Origin: Caldilineaceae bacterium
GTDB taxonomy: Bacteria > Chloroflexota > Anaerolineae > Caldilineales > Caldilineaceae
Reading direction: 5' to 3'
Assembly (NCBI GenBank): GCA_020634815.1
Contig: JACKBA010000027.1
Coordinates: 1 to 64,000, forward strand
DNA: 64,000 bases
Position numbers and translations under genes: made by a program
Notes under the pieces: generated by a model
Database searches by the model: none
What the model saw: only the letters and a program-made list of their open reading frames with translations
Told to the model about the DNA's origin: nothing
Shown: piece by piece, positions 16,498 through 23,586 of the stretch
Numbering within the stretch: position 1 is the stretch's first letter
Layout: every line of letters begins with the position of its first letter

Positions 16498-16536
16498 GGC
16501 GGTGACCAGCCCCCCCACGGAGGGCTGGTCACCGCC
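16498..16536. terminator. Perfect 15-bp stem-loop after the secreted protein gene
   Basis: GGCGGTGACCAGCCC (16498-16512) pairs perfectly with 16522-16536 around a 9-nt loop, starting 8 bp after the stop codon. It is GC-rich with no T tract, so termination would not be of the classical T-run type. Confidence 0.65.
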
Positions 16537-16599
16537 ATCCCCTCAAACACACCCGCCCTCGCCAACACAAATTCCCTGCCCCATCACAACGCAAAATCG

Positions 16600-16942
16600 C
16601 CGCCCGACAAGACAACGATTCCACCCGCCAACACAACGTTCCGGCCGGACAACGCAACATTTCGGCCCGACAATCCAACATTCGCGCCGGACAACGCAAC
16701 AGTTCGGTCGGACAACGCAGCATTCACGCCGGACAAAGCAACGTTTCGGTCGGACAACCTAACGTTCGCGCCGGATAAAGCAACGTTTCGGTCGGACAAC
16801 GCAACGTTCGCGGCGGACAACGCAACGTTTTGGTCCGGCAACGCAACATTCGCGGCAGACAACGCAACATTCCGGTCCGGCAAGACAAGATTCCGACCGG
16901 ACAACGCAACGGTTTGGTCGGACAACGCAACATTTCCGCCCG
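16600..16942. repeat. Tandem 21-bp minisatellite
   Basis: About 16 degenerate copies of a 21-bp unit close to GACAACGCAACGTTCGCGCCG. Because 21 is a multiple of three all frames stay open; on the minus strand it reads as heptapeptides NVALSGR/NVALSDR, but there is no ribosome binding site or non-repeat domain, so I treat it as non-coding. It fills most of the gap between the secreted protein and the TIM-barrel gene. Confidence 0.8.
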
Positions 16943-17093
16943 GCCACACGCCGGTCTTGCTCCCCGCGCCAAACGCCCGCGCCGGCGACTTGCACCGCGC
17001 GCCGTTCGGGTGTACGTTGACGGCAGCGGGGCTGCAAGCCCCGCCCCAATCCCAACTCAACCAAATCCGTCATCCAGTGCGTGAGGAAAGATC

Positions 17094-17963
17094 ATGTTCA
17101 AAAATCTCAACACCGGCGCCATCGGCATCCGCGACAAGAGCCTGGCCGAGAGCATCGAGCTGGCCGCGGCCACCGGCTTTGCCGGCATCGATTTCAACAT
17201 CCGCGAGGCGGCGGACCTGGCCGACGTGCACGGCCTCGACTACGTGCGCGATCTCTTTGCCCGCCACAACGTGCTGCCCGGCCAGTGGGGGCTGCCCGTC
17301 GCCTGGAACCAGGATCGCTGGCAGGAAGATCTGGCCGAGCTGCCGCGGCTGGCCGCGCTGGGCGCCGCGCTCGGCTGCCGGCGCACCGCCACCTGGTGCC
17401 CGTCGTGGTCCGACACGCTGGACTATGCCGAGAACGTGCAGTGGCACATCGCCCGCTACCGCCCCATCGCCGAGATTCTCGCCGACCACGGGTGCAGCCT
17501 GGGCATCGAGTTCCTCGGCCCACGCCATCTGTGGGCGACGCACCCCTACCGCTTCATCAGCTCCATGGGCGAGATGCTGGCGCTGGCCAATGACATCGGC
17601 ACGGGCAACGTCGGCCTGCTGCTGGACGCCTATCACCTCTACACCGCCGGCGACGCGATCGACGCGCTCGATACGCTCGCACCGGGCGACGTGGTGGTCG
17701 TCCATGTCAACGACGCGCCGGCCGGCATCGCCCGTGAGGAGCAGGCCGACCTGGTGCGCTGCCTGCCGCTGGAAACCGGCGTCATCGATCTCGCCGGCTT
17801 CATGCGCAAACTGGCCGCCATCGACTACGCCGGCCCCGTCACGACCGAGCCCTTCAGCGCCCGCCTCAACGCCATCGCCGCCGAGGATCCCGTCGCCGCC
17901 GCGCGCGAAGTCTCGCAGGCCATGGACCGCCTTTGGCAGATCAGCGGAATCAAAGAGCTTTGA
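17094..17963 (+). CDS. Sugar phosphate isomerase/epimerase-like TIM barrel
   Basis: 289 residues, ATG with GAGGAAAG just upstream. The protein is an AP-endonuclease-2/xylose-isomerase-like barrel: GFAGIDFNI early, then the metal-ligand strands GIEFLGP (Glu), LLLDAYHLY (Asp, His), VVVHVNDAP (His) and VTTEPFSA (Glu). These are the usual ligands for a divalent metal used in sugar isomerisation. No signal peptide, so cytoplasmic. The enolase-superfamily gene 400 bp downstream suggests a joint sugar-acid pathway. The stop codon lies within the first bases of a palindromic repeat. Confidence 0.82.
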   Translation: MFKNLNTGAIGIRDKSLAESIELAAATGFAGIDFNIREAADLADVHGLDYVRDLFARHNVLPGQWGLPVAWNQDRWQEDLAELPRLAALGAALGCRRTATWCPSWSDTLDYAENVQWHIARYRPIAEILADHGCSLGIEFLGPRHLWATHPYRFISSMGEMLALANDIGTGNVGLLLDAYHLYTAGDAIDALDTLAPGDVVVVHVNDAPAGIAREEQADLVRCLPLETGVIDLAGFMRKLAAIDYAGPVTTEPFSARLNAIAAEDPVAAAREVSQAMDRLWQISGIKEL

Positions 17964-18335
17964 CGCAGAGACGCGGAGACGCAGAGGAAGAGAGGGGGAG
18001 AGCGGGAGAAGGGGAGAGAGGGAGAGACCGCTATTTCCTGATTTCTCTGCGCATCTCTGCGCCCCTGCGCCTCTGCGTCAAGGTTCTTCCTGCTTCAGAA
18101 ACAACCAGCCTTGCGAGTGGGAAAACAGCTTTGACGCGGAGACGCGGAGACGCGGAGGCGCAGAGTGGGGGAGAGGGAGAGAGGGAGAAGGGGAGACTCG
18201 AAGCTCCCTCTCCCACTCTCCCACTCCCCCCTTCTCCCCCTCTCTCCCACTCTCCCCCTCTTCCACTCTCCCACTCTCCCCTTCTCCCCCTCTCTTTTTT
18301 CCTCCTCTGCGTCTTTGCGACTCTGCGTCAAAGTA
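17958..18335. repeat. Two GACGCAGAG-type palindromes with a purine/pyrimidine tract
   Basis: The first copy has left arm TTTGACGCAGAGACGCGGAG from 17959 and right arm ..CTCTGCGTCAAG ending near 18082. The second has its left arm at about 18130-18165 and right arm CTCTGCGTCTTTGC..TCAAAG ending at 18332. The loop of the second is almost purely purine then purely pyrimidine (about 18165-18300). The block occupies the whole 400-bp gap between two genes; no gene lies in it. Confidence 0.75.
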
Positions 18336-18363
18336 TTTTTGTTTCGGAAAGGAGAAGGTTGTC

Positions 18364-19551
18364 ATGCGCATCACCGACATCAAGCCGCTGCCCGTGTGGG
18401 TGGGCAATCGCAACCAACTGGTCGTCAAGGTGGAGACCGACGAGGGCATCTACGGCCTGGGCGAGTCGGGGCTGAGCGGCCGCGAGCTGGCCGTCATCGG
18501 CGCGCTCCAGCACTTCCGCGAGTTCCTCGTCGGCAAGGACCCCATGCAGATCGGCCGCATCTGGCAGGAACTCTACCGCAGCCAATACTTCGAGGGCGGC
18601 CGCGTCCTGCTCGCCGCGCAGAGCGCCATCGACCTCGCGCTCTACGACATCGCCGGCAAGGCGCTCAACGTCCCCGTCTACCAACTCCTCGGCGGCAAGC
18701 AGCGCGAGGCCATCCCCTGCTTCGCCACGGCAAGCGGCGCCGGCCCCGCGCTCGTCGAGGATGTCAAGCTGCTCATGCAGCACGGCTGGACGGTCATCCG
18801 CACCGCGCCCATGATGCCTGACGCGGCGGGCGGCTTCGTGGGCGACTCGGACCTCTTCGACCCGCGCGCCAGCATCCCCCTCACCGCGCACTGGCTGACG
18901 AAGGTGCGCGAGGAATGCGGCAGCGAAATCGTCCTGGGTATCGACTATCACCACCGCCTGAGCATTGCCGAGACGGCCTCCTTCTGCCAGCGCATGCCCG
19001 CCGGCACGCTCGACTTCCTGGAGGAGCCCATCCGCGACGAAACGCCCGAGGCGTACGCCGCGCTGCGCAAGCTCACGCCCGTGCCCTTTGCCGTGGGCGA
19101 GGAGTTTGCCAGCAAATGGCAGTTCCTGCCCTACATCGAGCAGCACCTGACCGACTTTGCGCGTGTCGACATCTGCAACGTGGGCGGCTTCACGGAGGCG
19201 ATGAAGGTGGCGGGCTGGGCCGAGGCGCATTACATCGACCTCATGCCGCACAACCCGCTCGGCCCCGTCTGCACGGCGGCGACGCTGCACCTGGCCGCGG
19301 CCGTGCCCAACTTCGCCTGGCTGGAGGTGCGCGTCACGCCGACGGAGAATCTCTACTACGGCGCGGCGGGCGTCAACGAGGCCGACCTGCTCTTCCCCGT
19401 GCAGCCGCGACTGGACGGCACCGTCTTCCCCGTCCCCACCGCACCCGGCCTCGGCGTGGAGATCGACGAGGAGCGCGCCCGGTCACAGGAATGGCGCTTC
19501 TGGGAAGCGCCGCACTGGCGCCGGCCGGACGGGTCGGTCACGAACTGGTAG
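18364..19551 (+). CDS. Enolase-superfamily (mandelate racemase/muconate lactonizing) enzyme
   Basis: 395 residues from ATG 18364; the frame is open far upstream through the repeat, but the family N-terminus (MRITDIKPLPVWVG) fixes the start. The N-terminal capping domain has GLGESGLSGRE. The barrel carries metal ligands at D194 (LGIDYHH), E220/E221 (FLEEPI) and E246/E247 (VGEEFAS), then MPHNPLGPV near the C-terminus. Such enzymes dehydrate or racemise sugar acids (galactonate/gluconate dehydratase group). The exact substrate is not visible. Probably works with the upstream TIM-barrel protein. Confidence 0.85.
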   Translation: MRITDIKPLPVWVGNRNQLVVKVETDEGIYGLGESGLSGRELAVIGALQHFREFLVGKDPMQIGRIWQELYRSQYFEGGRVLLAAQSAIDLALYDIAGKALNVPVYQLLGGKQREAIPCFATASGAGPALVEDVKLLMQHGWTVIRTAPMMPDAAGGFVGDSDLFDPRASIPLTAHWLTKVREECGSEIVLGIDYHHRLSIAETASFCQRMPAGTLDFLEEPIRDETPEAYAALRKLTPVPFAVGEEFASKWQFLPYIEQHLTDFARVDICNVGGFTEAMKVAGWAEAHYIDLMPHNPLGPVCTAATLHLAAAVPNFAWLEVRVTPTENLYYGAAGVNEADLLFPVQPRLDGTVFPVPTAPGLGVEIDEERARSQEWRFWEAPHWRRPDGSVTNW

Positions 19552-19655
19552 CATTCAGACTGTCACACAACTTCCCCAACCCATTCACACCTTTTTCACA
19601 TCTGCCCGCCATGATGGAGACAAGCCGGCGCGCAGCCGTTAGAGACGATTTGGAC

Positions 19656-19790
19656 ATTACTGGAATCGACGCAGAGGCGCAGAGCGACAGAGGTTCGCAG
19701 AGACAACACGACAACGAAGCAGGGCTTTTCTCTGCGGCTTTCTCTGCGCCTCAGCGTCTCTGCGTCAAGATTCCAAAGTTCCAAACGGAC
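19656..19790. repeat. GACGCAGAG-type MITE-like palindrome
   Basis: Long imperfect inverted repeat with inner arms GACGCAGAGGCGCAGAG and CTCAGCGTCTCTGCGTC and outer ends TGGAATC/GATTCCA and a terminal TCCAAACGGAC. The loop AACGAAGCAGGGCTTTTCTC is shared with the copy at 26342-26480, so both belong to one family. The remainder of the gap 19552-19849 holds no gene. Confidence 0.75.
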
Positions 19791-19849
19791 TCTGGCAGGT
19801 TGGGCGCACCGGCAGCGACAATCCATTTCACATGTACGGGAGGTACACA

Positions 19850-20305
19850 ATGGTTCGTGGGAGATTTGTTCTGATCGGCATTGCGGCCGTGGTCGTTCTT
19901 GCGCTCATCTTCGGCGCCGTGTCGAACAACCAGCGCGACGCATGGACGCAGGGCTACCTGATCGGCCGGCTGACTGCGGTCGAGGGTGACGCGGCCCTGG
20001 CGCCCGTCGGGGCGATTGCGCCGTACGCCTACGCCTATCCGCAGCGCGGGCCGGGCTTCGGCGGCTTCCTCTTCCTGCTGCTGGGCATCGGCGGCGTGCT
20101 CTTCATCGGCAGCCGCTTCGCCCGCATGGCGCAGTGGCGGGCCTGGGCCGCGCAGCAAGGCATGACGCCCGAAGGCCAGCCCAAGGCACCGTGGGGCGGC
20201 CCGCCCATGGGCTGGGGCTGCGGCGGCCATCATCAGCGCCAGCAGCAGGCGCCGCCCGCGCAGGGCGAGGCACAACCGTCTGCGGCGGAGGCAGGTGAGC
20301 GGTAG
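19850..20305 (+). CDS. Small membrane protein with Gly/Pro/Gln-rich tail
   Basis: 151 residues from ATG 19850, chosen because GGGAGG lies at 19838-19843; an ATG at 19832 lacks a site. Two membrane segments are visible: FVLIGIAAVVVLALIFGAVS near the N-terminus and GFGGFLFLLLGIGGVLFIG in the middle. A cytoplasmic helix (RFARMAQWRAWAAQQG) and a polar tail rich in Gly, Pro and Gln follow. No family recognised. It precedes the two-component genes, separated by a large palindromic array, so a link to sensing is only suggested by proximity. Confidence 0.65.
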   Translation: MVRGRFVLIGIAAVVVLALIFGAVSNNQRDAWTQGYLIGRLTAVEGDAALAPVGAIAPYAYAYPQRGPGFGGFLFLLLGIGGVLFIGSRFARMAQWRAWAAQQGMTPEGQPKAPWGGPPMGWGCGGHHQRQQQAPPAQGEAQPSAAEAGER

Positions 20306-20306
20306 G

Positions 20307-20870
20307 AATGAGGGGATGACAAGATGACAAGATGAGGGGGTGAGTTGGGGAGGGCAATTGTTGATGGGTGATTGCTGATTGTTGATTGCTGATTGTCCGT
20401 GTCTGGAGGCGAACGGGCAATGGCGAACGGTCGATGGTCAACGGTCAATGATCAATGGCCAGCGATCAGCAATCAACGGTCAATGGTCAATGGTCAACGG
20501 TCAACGGTCAATGGTCAATCGCCAGCGACCAACGGTCAACGGCCAACGGTCAATGGTCAATGGTCAATCGCCAGCAACCAGCAATCAACGGTCAATGGTC
20601 AACGGTCAATGGTCAATCGCCAGCAACCAGCAATCAACGGTCAACGGCCAGCGACCAATGGTCAATGGTCGACGGTCAATGGTCAACGGTCAACGGTCAT
20701 TGACCAACGGCCAACGTGCGGCGGGGCGGGCTTGCAACGCCGCACGTTGGCCATCAGCAATCAGCAATTATCCATCAGCAATTCGTCCAAGGAGCCGCAA
20801 ACACCACGCCCACCCAGTCACCCCCTCATCCAGTCACCCCCTCACCCTGTCATCCCTATTCACTCCCTTT
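20307..20870. repeat. Nested composite palindrome with GGTCAATGGTCAACGG array
   Basis: The gap between two genes is one nested hairpin-like structure. Outer arms are GATGAGGGGGTGAG-type (about 20310-20350) against CTCATCC../CACCCCCTCACC (about 20815-20865). Next come GATTGCTGATTG arms (20370-20396) against CAGCAATCAGCAATT (20753-20780). A tandem array of GGTCAATGGTCAACGG units fills about 20405-20705. A perfect 15-bp pair GGCCAACGTGCGGCG lies at 20709-20723/20738-20752. Open frames here translate to NGQWSTVNGQ-type repeats and are not genes. Confidence 0.75.
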
Positions 20871-20904
20871 GTCCCTACCTTCAACTCATGATACAAACAC
20901 ACCC

Positions 20905-21597
20905 ATGAACGAACTCATCCTCGTCGTCGACGACGAACAGCGCATCGTACGCCAGGCGCGTGACTACCTGGAACATAGCGGCTTCCGCGTGCTGGAGGCC
21001 AACGACGGCACCAGCGCGCTGGCCATGGCGCGCCAGGCGCGGCCCGACCTCATCGTGCTCGACCTCAACCTGCCGGGCATGGACGGGCTGGATGTCTGCC
21101 GCGCGCTGCGCCGCGACTCCGACGTGCCCATCATCATGCTCACCGCGCGCGTCGAGGAGACCGACCGTCTCATCGGCCTGGAACTGGGCGCCGACGACTA
21201 CATCACCAAGCCCTTCTCCCCGCGCGAGTTGGTGGCGCGCGTGCGCGTGATTCTGCGCCGCATCAACCGGGAGGTCGTGCAGAGCGGGCTGCTGCGCGCC
21301 GCCGACCTGGAGATCGACCTGGCCGGCCACCGCGTGCTGCGCGCGGGCGAGCCGGTGCAGCTCAGCCGCACCGAGTTCAACCTGCTCGCCGTACTGGCCC
21401 AACATCCCGGCCAGACCTTCAGCCGCGCGCAACTGGTCGACCGCCTGCACAACGTCTCCTTCCAGGGCTTCGACCGCAGCATCGACGCGCACGTCAAAAA
21501 CCTGCGCCGCAAACTGGAGCCGGAGCCGGGCGAGCCGCGCTATGTGCTGACCGTCTTCGGCGTCGGCTACAAGTTTGCCGAAGAGGAGGCGTGGTGA
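20905..21597 (+). CDS. OmpR-family response regulator
   Basis: 230 residues. The receiver domain (1-120) has acidic pocket D9/D10, phosphoacceptor D53 (LIVLDLNLPGMDG), the T of IIMLTAR and the K of DYITKPFSP. The C-terminal winged helix (about 135-228) ends VKNLRRKLEPEPGEPRYV and FGVGYKF. It overlaps the sensor kinase start, so the two are co-expressed. It presumably binds DNA once phosphorylated; targets are not visible. Confidence 0.95.
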   Translation: MNELILVVDDEQRIVRQARDYLEHSGFRVLEANDGTSALAMARQARPDLIVLDLNLPGMDGLDVCRALRRDSDVPIIMLTARVEETDRLIGLELGADDYITKPFSPRELVARVRVILRRINREVVQSGLLRAADLEIDLAGHRVLRAGEPVQLSRTEFNLLAVLAQHPGQTFSRAQLVDRLHNVSFQGFDRSIDAHVKNLRRKLEPEPGEPRYVLTVFGVGYKFAEEEAW

Positions 21598-22769
21598 GCG
21601 ACGAGCAGCAGCACGTTGAGCCGGAACCACGCGCCTGGCAGCCCGGCGACGGTCCGCCGTGGGCACGGGGCGGTCGCTGGAACGACAAACGCTGGCGCGA
21701 CCAGCGCGGCCGGCATCCCGGCTTTCTCTTTGCGCGCTTTGCCGCCGTCTTTGGCCTCTTCGCCCTGCTGACGCTGGGCGGCTTCGGGCTGCTCATCTTC
21801 TTCGTCGTGCGCCTGGCCGGCGGCGACCGCCAGACCGCGGCCATCCTCTGGCTCAGCACGTGCGGCTTGCTCTTGCTACTGCCGGGCACCATCGCCTGGC
21901 TCGGTCGCCGCGCCTTCCGCGGCATCGCCAAACCGCTCTCCTCGCTCATGAACGCGGCCGATGCCGTGGCCGGCGGCGACCTCAGCGTGCGCGTGCCTGC
22001 GCAAGGGCGCGGCGAGTTCAACCAGCTCATGACCTCCTTCAACCGCATGGTGGAGGAGTTGGAGCTGGCGGACCAGCGCCGGCGCAACCTCACCGCCGAC
22101 GTGGCGCACGAGTTGCGCACGCCGCTCCAGGTGATCCAGGGCAACCTGGAAGGGATTCTCGACGATGTCTACGCGCCCACGCCCGAGCACATCGCGGCGA
22201 CGCTGGACGAGACGCGGCAACTGGCGCGGCTGGTGGAGGATCTGCGCGTGCTCTCGCAGGCGGAGGCGGGGCAATTGCCCATGACCTGGGAGCCGGTGAA
22301 CGTGGCCGAACTCGTCGCCGACGCGCAGACGAGCTTCGCCGGGCAGGCCGAGGCACGGGAGATCGCCTTGCAGGTAGCGATCGAGGGCACGGCGGACGAT
22401 CTGACGATCAGCGCCGACTACGGCCGGCTGGATCAGATTCTCAACAACCTGCTGGCCAACGCGCTGCGCCACACGCCGGCAGGCGGCACGGTAACCGTGC
22501 GCGCTACGCCCGACGACGGCGGCGTGCAGCTCCTTGTCGCCGACACGGGCGAAGGCATCCCACCCGCCGACCTGCCCTACGTCTTCGACCGCTTCTGGCG
22601 CGGCGACCGGGCGCGCACGCACGGCGCAGGCGCCGGCAGCGGGCTGGGCCTGGCCATCGCCCGCCAGCTCGTGCAGGCGCACGGCGGTGAGATTACGGTG
22701 AGCAGTGAGGTGGGAAGAGGGACGGTGTTTACGATCACGCTGCCCGGAGCGCAGCCTGCATCCGAATGA
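21594..22769 (+). CDS. Membrane sensor histidine kinase
   Basis: 391 residues starting at GTG 21594, overlapping the regulator stop (GTGA) with AGGAGG just upstream; GTG 21591 is possible. Two membrane helices (FARFAAVFGLFALLTLGGFG and AAILWLSTCGLLLLLPGTIA) enclose only a very short outer loop. They are followed by a HAMP domain, a HisKA H-box AHELRTPLQ (H172), and HATPase motifs N (NNLLANALRHT), G1 (ADTGEGIP), F (FDRFWRG) and G2 (GSGLGLAIA). With almost no extracellular sensor it likely senses the membrane or a partner protein. It is a BaeS-like orthodox kinase. Confidence 0.93.
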   Translation: MSDEQQHVEPEPRAWQPGDGPPWARGGRWNDKRWRDQRGRHPGFLFARFAAVFGLFALLTLGGFGLLIFFVVRLAGGDRQTAAILWLSTCGLLLLLPGTIAWLGRRAFRGIAKPLSSLMNAADAVAGGDLSVRVPAQGRGEFNQLMTSFNRMVEELELADQRRRNLTADVAHELRTPLQVIQGNLEGILDDVYAPTPEHIAATLDETRQLARLVEDLRVLSQAEAGQLPMTWEPVNVAELVADAQTSFAGQAEAREIALQVAIEGTADDLTISADYGRLDQILNNLLANALRHTPAGGTVTVRATPDDGGVQLLVADTGEGIPPADLPYVFDRFWRGDRARTHGAGAGSGLGLAIARQLVQAHGGEITVSSEVGRGTVFTITLPGAQPASE

Positions 22770-22797
22770 GGGTCTGAGCTTTTGTGGCTCAAGATTA

Positions 22798-22840
22798 TTG
22801 ACGACGAGCGCCATGGACTACTATACTCTCCGTAGTCCAT
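22798..22840 (+). promoter_or_regulatory. Promoter and operator of the toxin-antitoxin pair
   Basis: TTGACG (22798-22803) and TATACT (22822-22827) are spaced by 18 bp. A perfect 9-bp inverted repeat ATGGACTAC (22813-22821) and GTAGTCCAT (22832-22840) embraces the -10 box. This is the usual layout of an autoregulated Phd-type operon, where the antitoxin binds and blocks the promoter. Confidence 0.75.
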
Positions 22841-22870
22841 CTGGACCACAGAGTCAGAAACGGAGCGAGC

Positions 22871-23158
22871 ATGACATTCGTATCGATTCGCGACATGCGC
22901 ACGCGCCCAGGGGAAGTCTGGCAACAACTCCAGGACGAGGGTGACCTGATCGTCACATCAAGCGGGCGTCCCTTTGCGCTGATGATTTCGGCGGCGGATG
23001 AGGACGTGGAGGAACTGCTGCTGGCGCTACGGCGGGCGCGCGCGCAGATGGCCGTGTCGCGCCTCCGCAAAAAGGCCGCCTCACAGGGGCTAGAGCGCAT
23101 GACTCCGGAGGCAATTGAAGCAGAGATCAGCCAGGCGCGCAGCGAGCGGCGGGCGTGA
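22871..23158 (+). CDS. Phd/YefM-type antitoxin
   Basis: 95 residues. The N-terminal half is a Phd/YefM DNA-binding fold (MTFVSIRDMRTRPGEVWQQL, LIVTSSGRPFALMISA). The C-terminal half is helical and charged, as expected for the toxin-wrapping part. The stop overlaps the toxin start (GTGA). An inverted repeat over the promoter at 22813-22840 is the likely self-binding site. Confidence 0.9.
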   Translation: MTFVSIRDMRTRPGEVWQQLQDEGDLIVTSSGRPFALMISAADEDVEELLLALRRARAQMAVSRLRKKAASQGLERMTPEAIEAEISQARSERRA

Positions 23159-23565
23159 TCGTCGTCCTCGACACCAACGTGCTCGTCTCGGCGTTACTCT
23201 CACCCTTTCAGGCGCCGGCGCGTGTCTTGGATCTGGTGCTATCTGGTGAGATCGATGCGGTCATCGACGACCGCATCATGGCCGAATATCGTGAAGTACT
23301 GGCACGTCCGAAGTTTGACTTTGACATGCGCGCCGTTCAAGATCTACTCGATTACTTCGAGCACGCCGGCGTCGCGGTGCAGGCGACGCCGCTCACCATT
23401 GACCTGCCTGACCCCGACGATTGTCTATTCGTGGAGGCCGCGGCAAGCGCGGAAGCGATATTGGTGAGCGGCAACCTGCGTCACTTCCCGCCGGAGAACT
23501 GTCACGGCATCGTCGTTGAATCACCCAGAGCATTTCTTGAACGCTGGCAAATGCAGAACGGATAG
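23155..23565 (+). CDS. PIN-domain toxin (VapC-like, COG1569 type)
   Basis: 136 residues, GTG start overlapping the antitoxin stop. PIN acidic residues are present: D6 in VVLDTNVLVSALLSP, E43 in DDRIMAEYREVLARP, and the DPDDCLFVEAAAS block, followed by AILVSGNLRHFP. The family consists of metal-dependent ribonucleases that cut RNA unless held by the cognate antitoxin. All the acidic residues appear intact. Confidence 0.9.
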   Translation: MIVVLDTNVLVSALLSPFQAPARVLDLVLSGEIDAVIDDRIMAEYREVLARPKFDFDMRAVQDLLDYFEHAGVAVQATPLTIDLPDPDDCLFVEAAASAEAILVSGNLRHFPPENCHGIVVESPRAFLERWQMQNG

Positions 23566-23586
23566 CTCTGGCGTCCCCGGCATCGC

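Noticed and set aside
16584..17060. Minus-strand frame of NVALSGR/NVALSDR heptapeptides
   Set aside because: It arises because the DNA repeat unit is 21 bp; there is no ribosome binding site or non-repeat domain.
16957..19551. A single 864-codon open frame spanning the TIM-barrel and enolase-superfamily genes
   Set aside because: Its first 470 codons run antiphase to the clear TIM-barrel gene and through a repeat; only the part from 18364 has the family pattern.
20379..20900. Overlapping frames encoding NGQWSTVNGQ repeats
   Set aside because: All frames stay open because of the repeat; composition and lack of signals mark it as non-coding.
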